Part shown: positions 17,538-25,271 of the stretch, piece after piece
How positions within the stretch are numbered: position 1 is the first letter of the stretch
Layout: each line of letters starts with the position of its first letter
Assembly (NCBI GenBank): GCA_905233135.1
Contig: CAJOCQ010000006.1
Coordinates: 1 to 64,000, forward strand
Origin: an uncultured Selenomonadaceae bacterium
Lineage (GTDB): Bacteria > Bacillota > Negativicutes > Selenomonadales > Selenomonadaceae
Direction of reading: 5' to 3'
Length of the DNA stretch: 64,000 bases
The notes under the pieces: model-generated
Told to the model about the DNA's origin: nothing
Seen by the model: the letters and a program-made list of their open reading frames with translations, nothing else
The model's database searches: none
Translations under genes and position numbers: made by a program

Positions 17538-18376
17538 AAAATCCTATGAGAATGGCGCATTGCGTGACAGCAAATGGTAACTGCAACGGGCAAGCCCGCA
17601 ATGTGCGTAGGTCCCCATTCAACGTTTACGGCAAGCGCGGAAGTAGTGCCGCCGAGTTGCGGTCCAATTCCCGTTGAGTTAATCAGTTCCAAAAGTTCCT
17701 CTTCAAGTTTAGCATATTCGGGCATTGGGTTTCTTTGGTCAATAGAACGTGTTAAAGCTTTTTTGGAAAGGAGCGCGGCTCTGTCCATTGTGCCGCCGAT
17801 ACCTACGCCGACAACCATTGGCGGACAAGGATTCATACTCGCGTGTAAAATAATTTCCATAACGGCTTTTTTGACGCCGCGCACGCCGTCAGCAGGTACA
17901 AGCATTTTGACGCCTGATTTATTTTCGGAACCAAAACCTTTTGGGGCAATGGTAATTTCCAATTTATCGCCGGGAACAATTTCGGTATAGATAACGCCTG
18001 GCGTGTTGTTTTTGGTGTTGACGCGATTAAAAAGCGGCTCACCTACAACTGATTTTCTCAAATAGCCTTCAGTGTAACCTTTTGCAATACCTGCGTTAAT
18101 TGCCTCGTTGAAGTCGCCGCCGACAATGTGTAAATCTTGTCCAAGTTTTACAAAAACAATCGTCATACCCGTATCTTGGCAATAGGGGCGGTCTTCAGCC
18201 TTTGCAATTTCGGCATTTTTAATAATTTGGTCAAGGACGATTTTACCGACTTCAGATTTTTCGGTTTCACGCCCGCGCTTAAGCCCGTTGTAAACATCTT
18301 CGGGCAGGTAGTACGCCGCCTCTTTGCACATTTCGGCGACATTTTCAGTTATAACTTTTACGTCTAACTCTCTCAA
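17534..18376 (-). CDS. fumA: Fumarate hydratase class I, alpha subunit
   Basis: 280 residues. YCQDTGMTIVFVKLGQD, GSENKSGVKMLVPADG and NPCPPMVVGVGIGGTMDRA are classic segments of the N-terminal/alpha part of class I (4Fe-4S) fumarase; Cys in YCQDTG and NPCPP are probable cluster ligands. The start is the TTG at 18376, because AGGAGGG lies 6 bases before it and would fall inside the protein if the upstream TTG were used. First gene of the fum-sdh operon. Confidence 0.93.
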   Translation of the reverse strand: MRELDVKVITENVAEMCKEAAYYLPEDVYNGLKRGRETEKSEVGKIVLDQIIKNAEIAKAEDRPYCQDTGMTIVFVKLGQDLHIVGGDFNEAINAGIAKGYTEGYLRKSVVGEPLFNRVNTKNNTPGVIYTEIVPGDKLEITIAPKGFGSENKSGVKMLVPADGVRGVKKAVMEIILHASMNPCPPMVVGVGIGGTMDRAALLSKKALTRSIDQRNPMPEYAKLEEELLELINSTGIGPQLGGTTSALAVNVEWGPTHIAGLPVAVTICCHAMRHSHRIL

Positions 18377-18454
18377 CTTTAATCCCTCCTGCAATTTGTT
18401 AAGAATACTACTTGCAATTTATTAGCCGCGCCGAAAAAAAATCCTGCCGCGCCT

Positions 18455-18886
18455 TTAAATTTTTACAGATTTTAACAAAGCTTGACAGCCGCGCAGAATA
18501 TCTTCATAAGTTTTTGCGAAGCCGTTTTTGTCCCAAGGAATATCTTTTTCTTCGCCGCAATATGACAGCAACAATTTAATTTTGTTTTGAGAATCGCCGC
18601 CGCAAATATTTTTAACCTGTTCGATATTGCCCGCGTCCATACAAATTATTTTGTCGAACTTTTGATAATCTTCAACGGTAATTTGCCGCGCAATGTGTTT
18701 TGTGTAGGGAATATTTTCCTCGCGCAGTTTTGCGGCTATACCTTCGTGAAGTTCGCCGCCGCTTACAGGTTTTGACGCGGCTGATTCAATTTCAAAATTT
18801 TTATCGCCGTCAACAAGTTTTTTGAAAACAAATTCAGCCATTGGTGAACGCCCCGTGTTGCCGCTGCATACAAATAAAATTTTCAT
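18455..18886 (-). CDS. Low-molecular-weight protein tyrosine phosphatase
   Basis: 143 residues with the P-loop VCSGNTGRS (Cys7, Arg13) at the N-terminus and FDKIICMDAGNIEQV and IPWDKNGFAKTYEDI further on, as in Wzb/YwlE-type phosphatases. Could dephosphorylate tyrosine kinases of polysaccharide synthesis or protein arginine phosphate; arsenate reductases of the same fold are a less likely alternative. It lies upstream of fumA on the same strand with a gap of about 80 bases. Confidence 0.88.
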   Translation of the reverse strand: MKILFVCSGNTGRSPMAEFVFKKLVDGDKNFEIESAASKPVSGGELHEGIAAKLREENIPYTKHIARQITVEDYQKFDKIICMDAGNIEQVKNICGGDSQNKIKLLLSYCGEEKDIPWDKNGFAKTYEDILRGCQALLKSVKI

Positions 18887-18938
18887 TTCAACACCTCCGC
18901 CGCAATTATAACTGCAAACAGAAATTTTTTCTACAAAA

Positions 18939-18947
18939 TGATATAAT
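18939..18947 (+). promoter_or_regulatory. Extended -10 promoter of the LRR gene
   Basis: TG-A-TATAAT, followed by CTGCGCGAGGTGA and the ATG at 18968. The Shine-Dalgarno GAGGTGA begins 7 bases after the -10 box, so transcription should start at or beside it. Confidence 0.6.
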
Positions 18948-18967
18948 CTGCGCGAGGTGATTTTTTT

Positions 18968-19267
18968 ATGACTGATTTAAACGATTTTATTTATGGTGTC
19001 ACTATTGGAATATATATGGGTTCTGAAAGCGTTGTTGAAATTCCTGCAGAAATTAACGGCTTGCCTGTAACAAAAATTGGAAGTGAAGCTTTTTTTGGCT
19101 GTAATAATTTAACAGAAAATCACATTCCCGACAGTGTAAAAGAAATTGGCAAGGCGTCTTTTGTCAAATGCGAAAAACTTCAGTGCGTCTACATAAATAT
19201 TTCAAATTGGAGTAAAGAAGAACTTAAAGCAATTTTTAGATACGCGGAAATTTTGCCGCTTGAATAA
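18968..19267 (+). CDS. Small BspA-type leucine-rich repeat protein
   Basis: 99 residues. VVEIPAEINGLPVTKIGSEAF and LTENHIPDSVKEIGKASFVKC are two units of the LRR_5/BspA repeat common in surface proteins of anaerobic host-associated bacteria. There is no signal peptide or anchor, and the protein is much shorter than typical BspA proteins. It has its own promoter and ribosome binding site, so it may be expressed; function unknown. Confidence 0.75.
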   Translation: MTDLNDFIYGVTIGIYMGSESVVEIPAEINGLPVTKIGSEAFFGCNNLTENHIPDSVKEIGKASFVKCEKLQCVYINISNWSKEELKAIFRYAEILPLE

Positions 19268-19282
19268 ATTTTTTCTGCAATA

Positions 19283-19291
19283 TGCTATAAT
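19283..19291 (+). promoter_or_regulatory. Extended -10 promoter of cstA copy 1
   Basis: TG-C-TATAAT, followed by CTGCGCGAGGTGA; ATG at 19311. Matches the promoter of copy 2 at 20831-20839, including the upstream TTTTTTCTGCAA. Confidence 0.6.
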
Positions 19292-19310
19292 CTGCGCGAG
19301 GTGAACTTTT

Positions 19311-20747
19311 ATGACAACATTTTTAATTGCGCTGTTGGCGTTAATATCGGGATTTTTCATTTACGGCAGTATAGTAGAAAAATTTTTCAAGCCGACGAAT
19401 GCTCCGACTCCCGCAATAGCGAAAAGGGACGGCGTGGATTTTATACCTTTGCCGACGTGGAAAGTATTTTTGATACAGCTTTTAAACATTGCGGGGCTCG
19501 GACCAATTTTCGGTGCAATAGGCGGCGCAATTTGGGGAACAAGCGTTTATTTGTGGATTGTGCTAGGTACGATATTTGCGGGCGGCGTCCACGATTATTT
19601 AAGCGGAATGATAAGCCTGCGCGAAGGCGGTAAAAGTATTACTGAAGTTGCAGGCAAATATTTGGGCGCGGGCGTATTAAATTTTATGCGCGTGTTTATG
19701 ATTGCGTTAATGATTTTAGTATGTGTAGTTTTCACGGTAGGATCTGCAGGACTTTTGGAAATGTTGACAGGAATTTCAATACCTGTATTGATTGTAATAA
19801 TTTTGCTGTATTTCTTTTTGGCAACGCTCTTGCCGATAGATAAAGTAATTGGCAAGATTTACCCGCTGTTTGGAATATGTTTTATATTAATGGCAGTCGG
19901 CGTAATGGGCGGAATGTTATTGACAAGCAGTGCGGCAATGCCTGAATTGCAACTTGCAAATTTACACCCAAAAGGCGACGAAATGCCGATATGTCCTTTA
20001 ATGTTTGTAACTGTAGCTTGCGGCGCAATCAGCGGCTTTCACGCCACGCAGTCTCCAATGATGGCGCGTTGTTTGAAGAATGAATATTTGGCACGCTCCG
20101 TATTTTACGGCGCAATGGTTGCTGAAGGAATTATTGCATTAATTTGGGCGGCGGCGGCTGTAACTTTCTTTCACGGCACGGATAATCTTTTTGCGGCAAT
20201 GAATGCGAACGGCGCGAGCGGCGTTGTTTACAAAATTTGCGAAGGATTTATGGGCGGCGGCGTTGGTATGGTACTTGCAATGATTGGCGTTATAATTTGC
20301 CCGATAACTTCAGGCGATACCGCGTTGAGAAGTGCAAGATTAATTTTGGCAGATTGGATAAATTTTCCTCAAGAAAAATTACAAAAACGTTTGGTTGTTT
20401 CAATTCCATTAATTTTAATTTCGGGTTTGATAATGCAATTTAATTTTGAAGTACTTTGGCGTTATGTCGGGTGGCTGAATCAATCCCTTGCAGCTATTGT
20501 ACTTTGGACAGGTGCGGTTTATATGACTAAAAAATTTGCAAATCGTTCATTTTTTATCGCGTTAATACCGGCAATTTTTATGACATTCGTTTCAACAACA
20601 TATATTATCCAAGCTCCCGAAGGCTTGCAACTTTCACCAATCATCGGAAATATTACAGCGTTGATTTTGGCGGTAATTTGCACTTTACAATTTTTCAAAA
20701 CTTGCAGACCGAATTTCAAATTTAATTTAAATACTCGATTAAATTAG
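19311..20747 (+). CDS. cstA: CstA-family transporter, copy 1
   Basis: 478 residues with about 13 hydrophobic segments. VDFIPLPTWKVFLIQLLNIAG, GPIFGAIGGAIWG and GGVHDYLSGMISLREGG are signature segments of the CstA/BtsT family, which includes proton-coupled pyruvate or peptide uptake systems. The protein is shorter than E. coli CstA (about 700 residues) but matches the compact form of many anaerobes. GAGGTGA precedes the ATG. A close paralogue follows at 20859, each copy with its own promoter and terminator. Confidence 0.9.
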   Translation: MTTFLIALLALISGFFIYGSIVEKFFKPTNAPTPAIAKRDGVDFIPLPTWKVFLIQLLNIAGLGPIFGAIGGAIWGTSVYLWIVLGTIFAGGVHDYLSGMISLREGGKSITEVAGKYLGAGVLNFMRVFMIALMILVCVVFTVGSAGLLEMLTGISIPVLIVIILLYFFLATLLPIDKVIGKIYPLFGICFILMAVGVMGGMLLTSSAAMPELQLANLHPKGDEMPICPLMFVTVACGAISGFHATQSPMMARCLKNEYLARSVFYGAMVAEGIIALIWAAAAVTFFHGTDNLFAAMNANGASGVVYKICEGFMGGGVGMVLAMIGVIICPITSGDTALRSARLILADWINFPQEKLQKRLVVSIPLILISGLIMQFNFEVLWRYVGWLNQSLAAIVLWTGAVYMTKKFANRSFFIALIPAIFMTFVSTTYIIQAPEGLQLSPIIGNITALILAVICTLQFFKTCRPNFKFNLNTRLN

Positions 20748-20760
20748 GGACATTAAAAAA

Positions 20761-20789
20761 ACGCGGTTAAATTTTAGCCGCGTTTTTTT
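20761..20789 (+). terminator. Terminator after cstA copy 1
   Basis: ACGCGGTTAAA, loop TTTT, AGCCGCGT with seven T; 13 bases after the stop. Confidence 0.8.
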
Positions 20790-20830
20790 GTTTTTATATT
20801 TAAATTTAACTAAAAATTTTTTCTGCAACG

Positions 20831-20839
20831 TGATATAAT
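20831..20839 (+). promoter_or_regulatory. Extended -10 promoter of cstA copy 2
   Basis: TG-A-TATAAT, followed by TTGCGCGAGGTGA; ATG at 20859. Nearly identical to the copy 1 promoter, so the duplication included the regulatory region. Confidence 0.6.
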
Positions 20840-20858
20840 TTGCGCGAGGTGATTTTTT

Positions 20859-22289
20859 ATGACAGCATTTTTAATTTCGCTGTTGGCGTTAATTTTGGGC
20901 TTTTTTATTTACGGCAGTATAGTAGAAAAATTTTTTAAGCCGACGAATGCTCCAACGCCTGCAATAACAAAAAGGGACGGCGTGGACTTTATGCCGTTGC
21001 CGACGTGGAAAGTATTTTTGATACAACTTTTAAACATTGCGGGGCTCGGACCAATTTTCGGCGCAATAGGCGGTGCAATTTGGGGGACGAGCGTTTATTT
21101 GTGGATTGTGCTCGGTACGATATTTGCGGGCGGCGTCCACGATTATTTGAGCGGAATGATAAGCCTGCGCGAAGGCGGCAAAAGTATAACTGAAGTTGTA
21201 GGAAAATATTTAGGCACGGGCGTTTTAAATTTTATGCGCGTATTTATGGTTGCGTTGCTTGTTCTGCTCAGCGCAGTTTTCACTGTAGGACCTGCAGGAC
21301 TTTTGGAAATGTTGACGGGGATACCGTTGCAAACTTTAATTTTCCTGATTCTGATATATTATTTTCTTGCAACGCTGTTACCTGTAGATAAAATCATTGG
21401 TGCTTTATATCCAATTTTCGGAATATGTTTTATATTAATGGCAGTCGGAGTAATGGGCGGAATGTTATTGACAAGCGGAGAGGCAATGCCTGAATTGCAA
21501 CTTGCCAACTTACACCCTAAAGGCGACGCAATGCCAATATTCCCCTTTATGTTTGTAACGGTAGCTTGCGGCGCAATCAGCGGCTTTCACGCCACGCAGT
21601 CTCCAATAATGTCTCGTTGCTTGACGAATGAACATTTGGCGCGCCCGATATTTTATGGCGCAATGGTTGCTGAAGGAATTATAGCGTTAATTTGGGCGGC
21701 GGCGGCTGTAACATTCTTTCACGGCACGGATAATCTTTTTGCGGCAATGACTGCAAACGGCGCGGGCGGCGTCGTCTATAAAATTTGCGAAGGATTTATG
21801 GGCGGCGGCGTTGGTATGGCACTTGCAATGATTGGCGTTATAATTTGCCCGATAACTTCAGGCGATACCGCGTTGAGAAGTTCCAGGTTAATTCTTGCAG
21901 ATTGGATGGATTTGGCTCAATCGAAAATCAAAAATCGTTTAATCTTCGCAATACCGATGATAATTGCCGTTGGGATTATTACTCAACTGGATTATAATTC
22001 TGTTTGGCGTTATTTTGCTTGGGTCAATCAATCTGTTGCAACGATTGTACTTTGGATGGGCGCAGTTTATATGAGCAAAAAATTTGAAGGGCAGGCGTTT
22101 TTTGTTTCGCTGATACCCGCAATTTTTATGACGCTAAACACGGTTGCATATATAATTCAGGCTCCCGAAGGTTTTCAACTTTCGGCGATTATTGCCAATG
22201 TTGCGGGATTAATTTTGGCGGCAGTTTGCACGTTGCAATTTTTCAGAACTTGCAAACAGAATTTTAAATTGAATCCGCGCTTAAATTAA
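20859..22289 (+). CDS. cstA: CstA-family transporter, copy 2
   Basis: 476 residues, with the same signature segments as the preceding gene and very high identity through the first 110 residues and the middle third. Divergence is concentrated in membrane segments near residues 125-165 and in the C-terminal quarter. This is a tandem duplication, and the divergent parts could alter substrate preference or affinity (inference). No LytS/LytT-type sensor pair, the usual regulator of btsT-like genes, is seen nearby. Confidence 0.9.
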   Translation: MTAFLISLLALILGFFIYGSIVEKFFKPTNAPTPAITKRDGVDFMPLPTWKVFLIQLLNIAGLGPIFGAIGGAIWGTSVYLWIVLGTIFAGGVHDYLSGMISLREGGKSITEVVGKYLGTGVLNFMRVFMVALLVLLSAVFTVGPAGLLEMLTGIPLQTLIFLILIYYFLATLLPVDKIIGALYPIFGICFILMAVGVMGGMLLTSGEAMPELQLANLHPKGDAMPIFPFMFVTVACGAISGFHATQSPIMSRCLTNEHLARPIFYGAMVAEGIIALIWAAAAVTFFHGTDNLFAAMTANGAGGVVYKICEGFMGGGVGMALAMIGVIICPITSGDTALRSSRLILADWMDLAQSKIKNRLIFAIPMIIAVGIITQLDYNSVWRYFAWVNQSVATIVLWMGAVYMSKKFEGQAFFVSLIPAIFMTLNTVAYIIQAPEGFQLSAIIANVAGLILAAVCTLQFFRTCKQNFKLNPRLN

Positions 22290-22306
22290 TTTGTTGAAAA
22301 AATTGC

Positions 22307-22342
22307 AAGCACGCAGTAAAATTTTTGCCGCGTGCTTTTTTT
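22307..22342 (+). terminator. Terminator after cstA copy 2
   Basis: AAGCACGC ... GCGTGCTT with a 15-base loop and a T-run. Confidence 0.75.
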
Positions 22343-22367
22343 ATTAAAAAATTTTGAGGTGTAAAAA

Positions 22368-23024
22368 ATGCAAGTACAAGTTATGAAAAATATTTTGGGC
22401 GAAAATGATAAAATAGCCGCCGAAAATCGACGACTCTTTCACGACAAAAAAATTTTGGCAATAAATTTAATGGGCTCGCCCGGCAGCGGCAAAACTTCTC
22501 TGCTTGAAAAAATTCTCTCGAAACTTGCAGAAAAAATTAACGTTGCAGTTATCGAAGGCGATTTATTTACCGCGAAGGACGCAGAAAGGATTGAACGCCA
22601 AAATATTCCCGTCATACAGATTAACACGGCGGGCGGCTGCCACCTTGACGCGGCTATGGTTAAACGCGCCGCCGAATCTTTGAACCTTGACGAAATTAAT
22701 TTGTTGATTGTAGAAAACGTCGGAAATTTAGTTTGCCCCGCAGAATTTGACGTCGGCGAAAATTTTAAAGCCGTCGTACTTTCAATCACTGAAGGCGATG
22801 ACAAGCCGCTGAAATACCCGCTGATTTTCAAAGAATCCGCCGTTACTCTGCTGAATAAAATTGACTTGTTGCCCTATACAAATTTCAACCTTGCAAATGC
22901 CCGCGAAGATTTATCGACTATTCACCCCGCTATAAAAATTTTTGAAACTTCCTGCATTAACGGTGCGGGGCTTGACGAATTTTGCAACTGGATTTTGGAA
23001 AAAATTGACGAGGTAAAATTATGA
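22368..23024 (+). CDS. hypB: Hydrogenase nickel incorporation GTPase HypB
   Basis: 218 residues. Walker A GSPGSGKTS at residues 36-44, then EGDLFTAKDAERI, GGCHLDAAMV (metal-site Cys-His), ENVGNLVCPAEFDVGE and the NKID guanine motif. The N-terminus lacks the CxxCGC and His-rich nickel-storage segments of some homologues. It inserts nickel into [NiFe] hydrogenase (or urease) precursors with HypA, which is not in this window. First gene of a tightly overlapping set ending with a hydrogenase protease. Confidence 0.95.
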   Translation: MQVQVMKNILGENDKIAAENRRLFHDKKILAINLMGSPGSGKTSLLEKILSKLAEKINVAVIEGDLFTAKDAERIERQNIPVIQINTAGGCHLDAAMVKRAAESLNLDEINLLIVENVGNLVCPAEFDVGENFKAVVLSITEGDDKPLKYPLIFKESAVTLLNKIDLLPYTNFNLANAREDLSTIHPAIKIFETSCINGAGLDEFCNWILEKIDEVKL

Positions 23025-23329
23025 GCAAGCCGCGTTTTACTATCGAAGAAATTCAAGAAAAAGTTATTCCCGTTGCAAAAAAATACGGCGTCAAAAAATT
23101 GTGGCTTTTCGGATCCTACGCGCGCGGTGAAGCTGATGCTGAAAGTGACGTTGATTTTTTGATTGACAAGGGCAAAATTCGCGGGCTCCAATATTTTGGT
23201 TTTGTGCTTGATTTGGAAGATATTTTTCAATGTCATATTGACGTTGTAATGACGGGGAGTTCTGACAAAGAATTTTTGGCAGAAATAAAAAATGACGAGG
23301 TGTTATTGTATGACGAGGAGACCGCGTGA
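23021..23329 (+). CDS. MntA-type minimal nucleotidyltransferase antitoxin
   Basis: 102 residues. LFGSYARGEADAESDVDFLID is the polymerase-beta-like nucleotidyltransferase motif with GS and the two catalytic Asp (43 and 45). In MntA-HepT modules the MntA enzyme neutralises the HEPN RNase by AMPylating a Tyr near its active site (known for the family). The ATGA overlaps the hypB stop by 4 bases; the next gene overlaps its 3' end by 20 bases. Confidence 0.88.
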   Translation: MSKPRFTIEEIQEKVIPVAKKYGVKKLWLFGSYARGEADAESDVDFLIDKGKIRGLQYFGFVLDLEDIFQCHIDVVMTGSSDKEFLAEIKNDEVLLYDEETA

Positions 23330-23666
23330 TACTGATAAAATCGTTATCCAAAAAATGATTAATTATTGTGATTCTATTGAAAATGTAATAATAAGATTTG
23401 GAAATACATTTGAGGCTTTTAATTCGGATTTTTCATTTCAAATGACTTGCAGTGCTTGCATAATTCAAATTGGCGAATTGACAACGCAGCTTACTGAAGA
23501 TTTTAAAAACCAACATTCAGAAATTGCTTGGCGTCAAATAAAAGCTCTTCGTAATATTCACGCTCACGATTATGAAAGTGTTCGATTTGATGTTATGTGG
23601 CAAATTTTAACTGAAGATATTCCGGAATTGAAAAAATCTTTGAAAGCAATTATTGAGGTGATGTAG
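23310..23666 (+). CDS. HepT-type HEPN RNase toxin
   Basis: 118 residues from the ATG at 23310, which has GAGG about 10 bases upstream. All-helical, with RNIHAHDYE near residue 81: the R-X4-H-X-Y motif of HEPN RNases, Arg81, His86 and the Tyr88 that is the AMPylation target in studied pairs. The partner MntA lies directly upstream. The pair is inserted between hypB and the hydrogenase protease with overlapping or touching boundaries, so all four are probably translated from one mRNA. Confidence 0.85.
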   Translation: MTRRPRDTDKIVIQKMINYCDSIENVIIRFGNTFEAFNSDFSFQMTCSACIIQIGELTTQLTEDFKNQHSEIAWRQIKALRNIHAHDYESVRFDVMWQILTEDIPELKKSLKAIIEVM

Positions 23667-24164
23667 TTGGAAAGTCTTTTTGTAAAAGAAATTACGGTTC
23701 TTGGAATTGGCAACACGATTTTAAGCGACGAAGGTTTTGGCGTAAAAGTTGTTGAGTACCTGCGCGGAAATTATAAATTCCCCGAAAATGTAAATTTGAT
23801 TGACGGCGGGACATTGGGCGTTGAGTTGCAACATTTTATAATTGGAACGCAGAAACTTTTGATAATAGATTCAATAGACGGCGGCGCGGCGGCGGGTACA
23901 ACTTTTCACTTGCACGGCGGCGAAATTTTAAAGTACTTCACGCAAAAAATTTCCGCGCACGAAATTGGTATTCAAGATATTTTAACAATGCTTGAAATTA
24001 CGGGTAAAAAAATTCCCTGCGTTGAACTTTTGGGCGCACAACCTTTCAGCCTCGACGCGGGAATTAATTTAACTCCGCAAATGCAAAAACTTCTTCTAAT
24101 CTTCGCAGATAAAGCACTGGAAATTTTGAAAAGTTGGCAGGTGAAATTTTATGCCAATGACTGA
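23667..24164 (+). CDS. Hydrogenase maturation endopeptidase (HyaD/HybD/HycI family)
   Basis: 165 residues from a TTG directly after the HepT stop, with GAGGTGATG upstream. VLGIGNTILSDEGFGVKVVE carries the first nickel-ligand acid, and NLIDGGTLGVELQ and LLIIDSIDGG the second region; ISAHEIGIQDILTML supplies the conserved His. It removes the C-terminal extension of a [NiFe] hydrogenase large subunit after nickel insertion, fitting the hypB neighbour. Confidence 0.92.
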   Translation: MESLFVKEITVLGIGNTILSDEGFGVKVVEYLRGNYKFPENVNLIDGGTLGVELQHFIIGTQKLLIIDSIDGGAAAGTTFHLHGGEILKYFTQKISAHEIGIQDILTMLEITGKKIPCVELLGAQPFSLDAGINLTPQMQKLLLIFADKALEILKSWQVKFYAND

Positions 24165-24519
24165 CGAAGAAAAATCTAAATGCCAAAAAATAATTCATTC
24201 GCACGCAATAGCCGCCGCAGCAGGCAACCTTGTACCAATTCCGGGTCTCGGAGTTGCAGTCGATACTGTCACAATGACTACAATGGCAATGGCTCTCGCG
24301 GCGGTTTTCGGCAGTTCCATTACCGAAAATGTTGCACAGGCTATGGCTATTAACGCAATTAAACAAACTGCCCTGCAACAGCCGATAAAATCCATTGCAA
24401 AAGAAGTTTCAAAATTTATCCCCGTACTCGGGCAAACTGTCGCACCGTCAATAAGCGTGATAATGCTTGAATCTGCCGGTTGGGCGTTGGCAAATCAAAT
24501 GGCAAACAATAAATCTTGA
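24151..24519 (+). CDS. Small hydrophobic protein resembling DUF697
   Basis: 122 residues that overlap the protease gene by 14 bases. NLVPIPGLGVAVDTVTMTTM followed by helical Ala/Met-rich stretches and FIPVLGQTVAPSISVIMLES resembles the DUF697-type helical domain often attached to dynamin-like or small GTPases; here it stands alone. GGCAGGTG lies upstream of the ATG. Function unknown; its position suggests expression with the hydrogenase maturation genes. Confidence 0.55.
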   Translation: MPMTDEEKSKCQKIIHSHAIAAAAGNLVPIPGLGVAVDTVTMTTMAMALAAVFGSSITENVAQAMAINAIKQTALQQPIKSIAKEVSKFIPVLGQTVAPSISVIMLESAGWALANQMANNKS

Positions 24520-24588
24520 TTAATATAAAAATTTCTGCTAATATAACCGCTCGAACGCAATTCAAAATTTTTTTTGGAGGTAATTACC

Positions 24589-25203
24589 ATGAAAAAAACA
24601 TTGGCGTTATTGGCAGTAGCCGCAATGCTGATTTCTGCAGGTTGCGGGAAAAATGATAAACCCGCCGCAGAAGTTCAGCAAAACGCAAGCGAGGCTGTCG
24701 AACAAGTTCAGCAAACTGCTACCGAAGTTCAAGAAAATGCCGCTGAAACAGTAAATAACGCCGTAAATGACGTTCAAGCAATGATTGACGACGCAAAAAC
24801 CGCAATGACCAATATTAAAAACGGTACGGGCGAAAAAACTGTTGCCGCGCTTGACGGAATTGTTCCCGGTATTAATTATGAAACCGTTACCGCAATGTAC
24901 GGCGAACCAATTTCTTTTGAAAATCAGATTGTGCAATTTTCTAACGGCGTAGATTTAAAAGTTGTCGATGACGTTGTTAAAGAAGTTTCGACAATGTACG
25001 ACGGAATTTACACGCCCGCGCAGGTTGCAGTTGGTATGGCTGAAAATTCCATTGCCGAAGCTTACGGCGAAGCAACTTCTGTTGAAAACGGAGATAACGG
25101 CGCAGTTATTTATAAATATTCAAGCAAAGATAATAAGCGCGCACTGGAATTTGTGACGCGCAATGGGCGCATTTCCGAAATAAAATGCATTTTGAATCAA
25201 TAA
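24589..25203 (+). CDS. Lipoprotein with helical repeat region
   Basis: 204 residues from the ATG at 24589 with GGAGG upstream. MKKTLALLAVAAMLISAGCG is a lipoprotein signal with lipobox ISAGC. Residues 25-75 are heptad-like (EVQQNASEAVEQVQQ) and probably form an extended amphipathic helix. The C-terminal domain (GIVPGINYETVTAMYGEP, then ISEIKCILNQ) looks like a small alpha/beta fold with two similar halves. Function unknown; it should be exposed at the membrane. Confidence 0.7.
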   Translation: MKKTLALLAVAAMLISAGCGKNDKPAAEVQQNASEAVEQVQQTATEVQENAAETVNNAVNDVQAMIDDAKTAMTNIKNGTGEKTVAALDGIVPGINYETVTAMYGEPISFENQIVQFSNGVDLKVVDDVVKEVSTMYDGIYTPAQVAVGMAENSIAEAYGEATSVENGDNGAVIYKYSSKDNKRALEFVTRNGRISEIKCILNQ

Positions 25204-25221
25204 TTTTATAAATAAAATATC

Positions 25222-25264
25222 AAAAAAGCGGCTCAACTTTTCAGTTAAGCCGCTGATTTTTTTT
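25222..25264. terminator. Bidirectional terminator (lipoprotein gene / GltD-like gene)
   Basis: AGCGGCTCAACT, loop TTTC, AGTTAAGCCGCT with A-run on the left and T-run on the right, between convergent genes. Confidence 0.85.
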
Positions 25265-25271
25265 GTAAATT

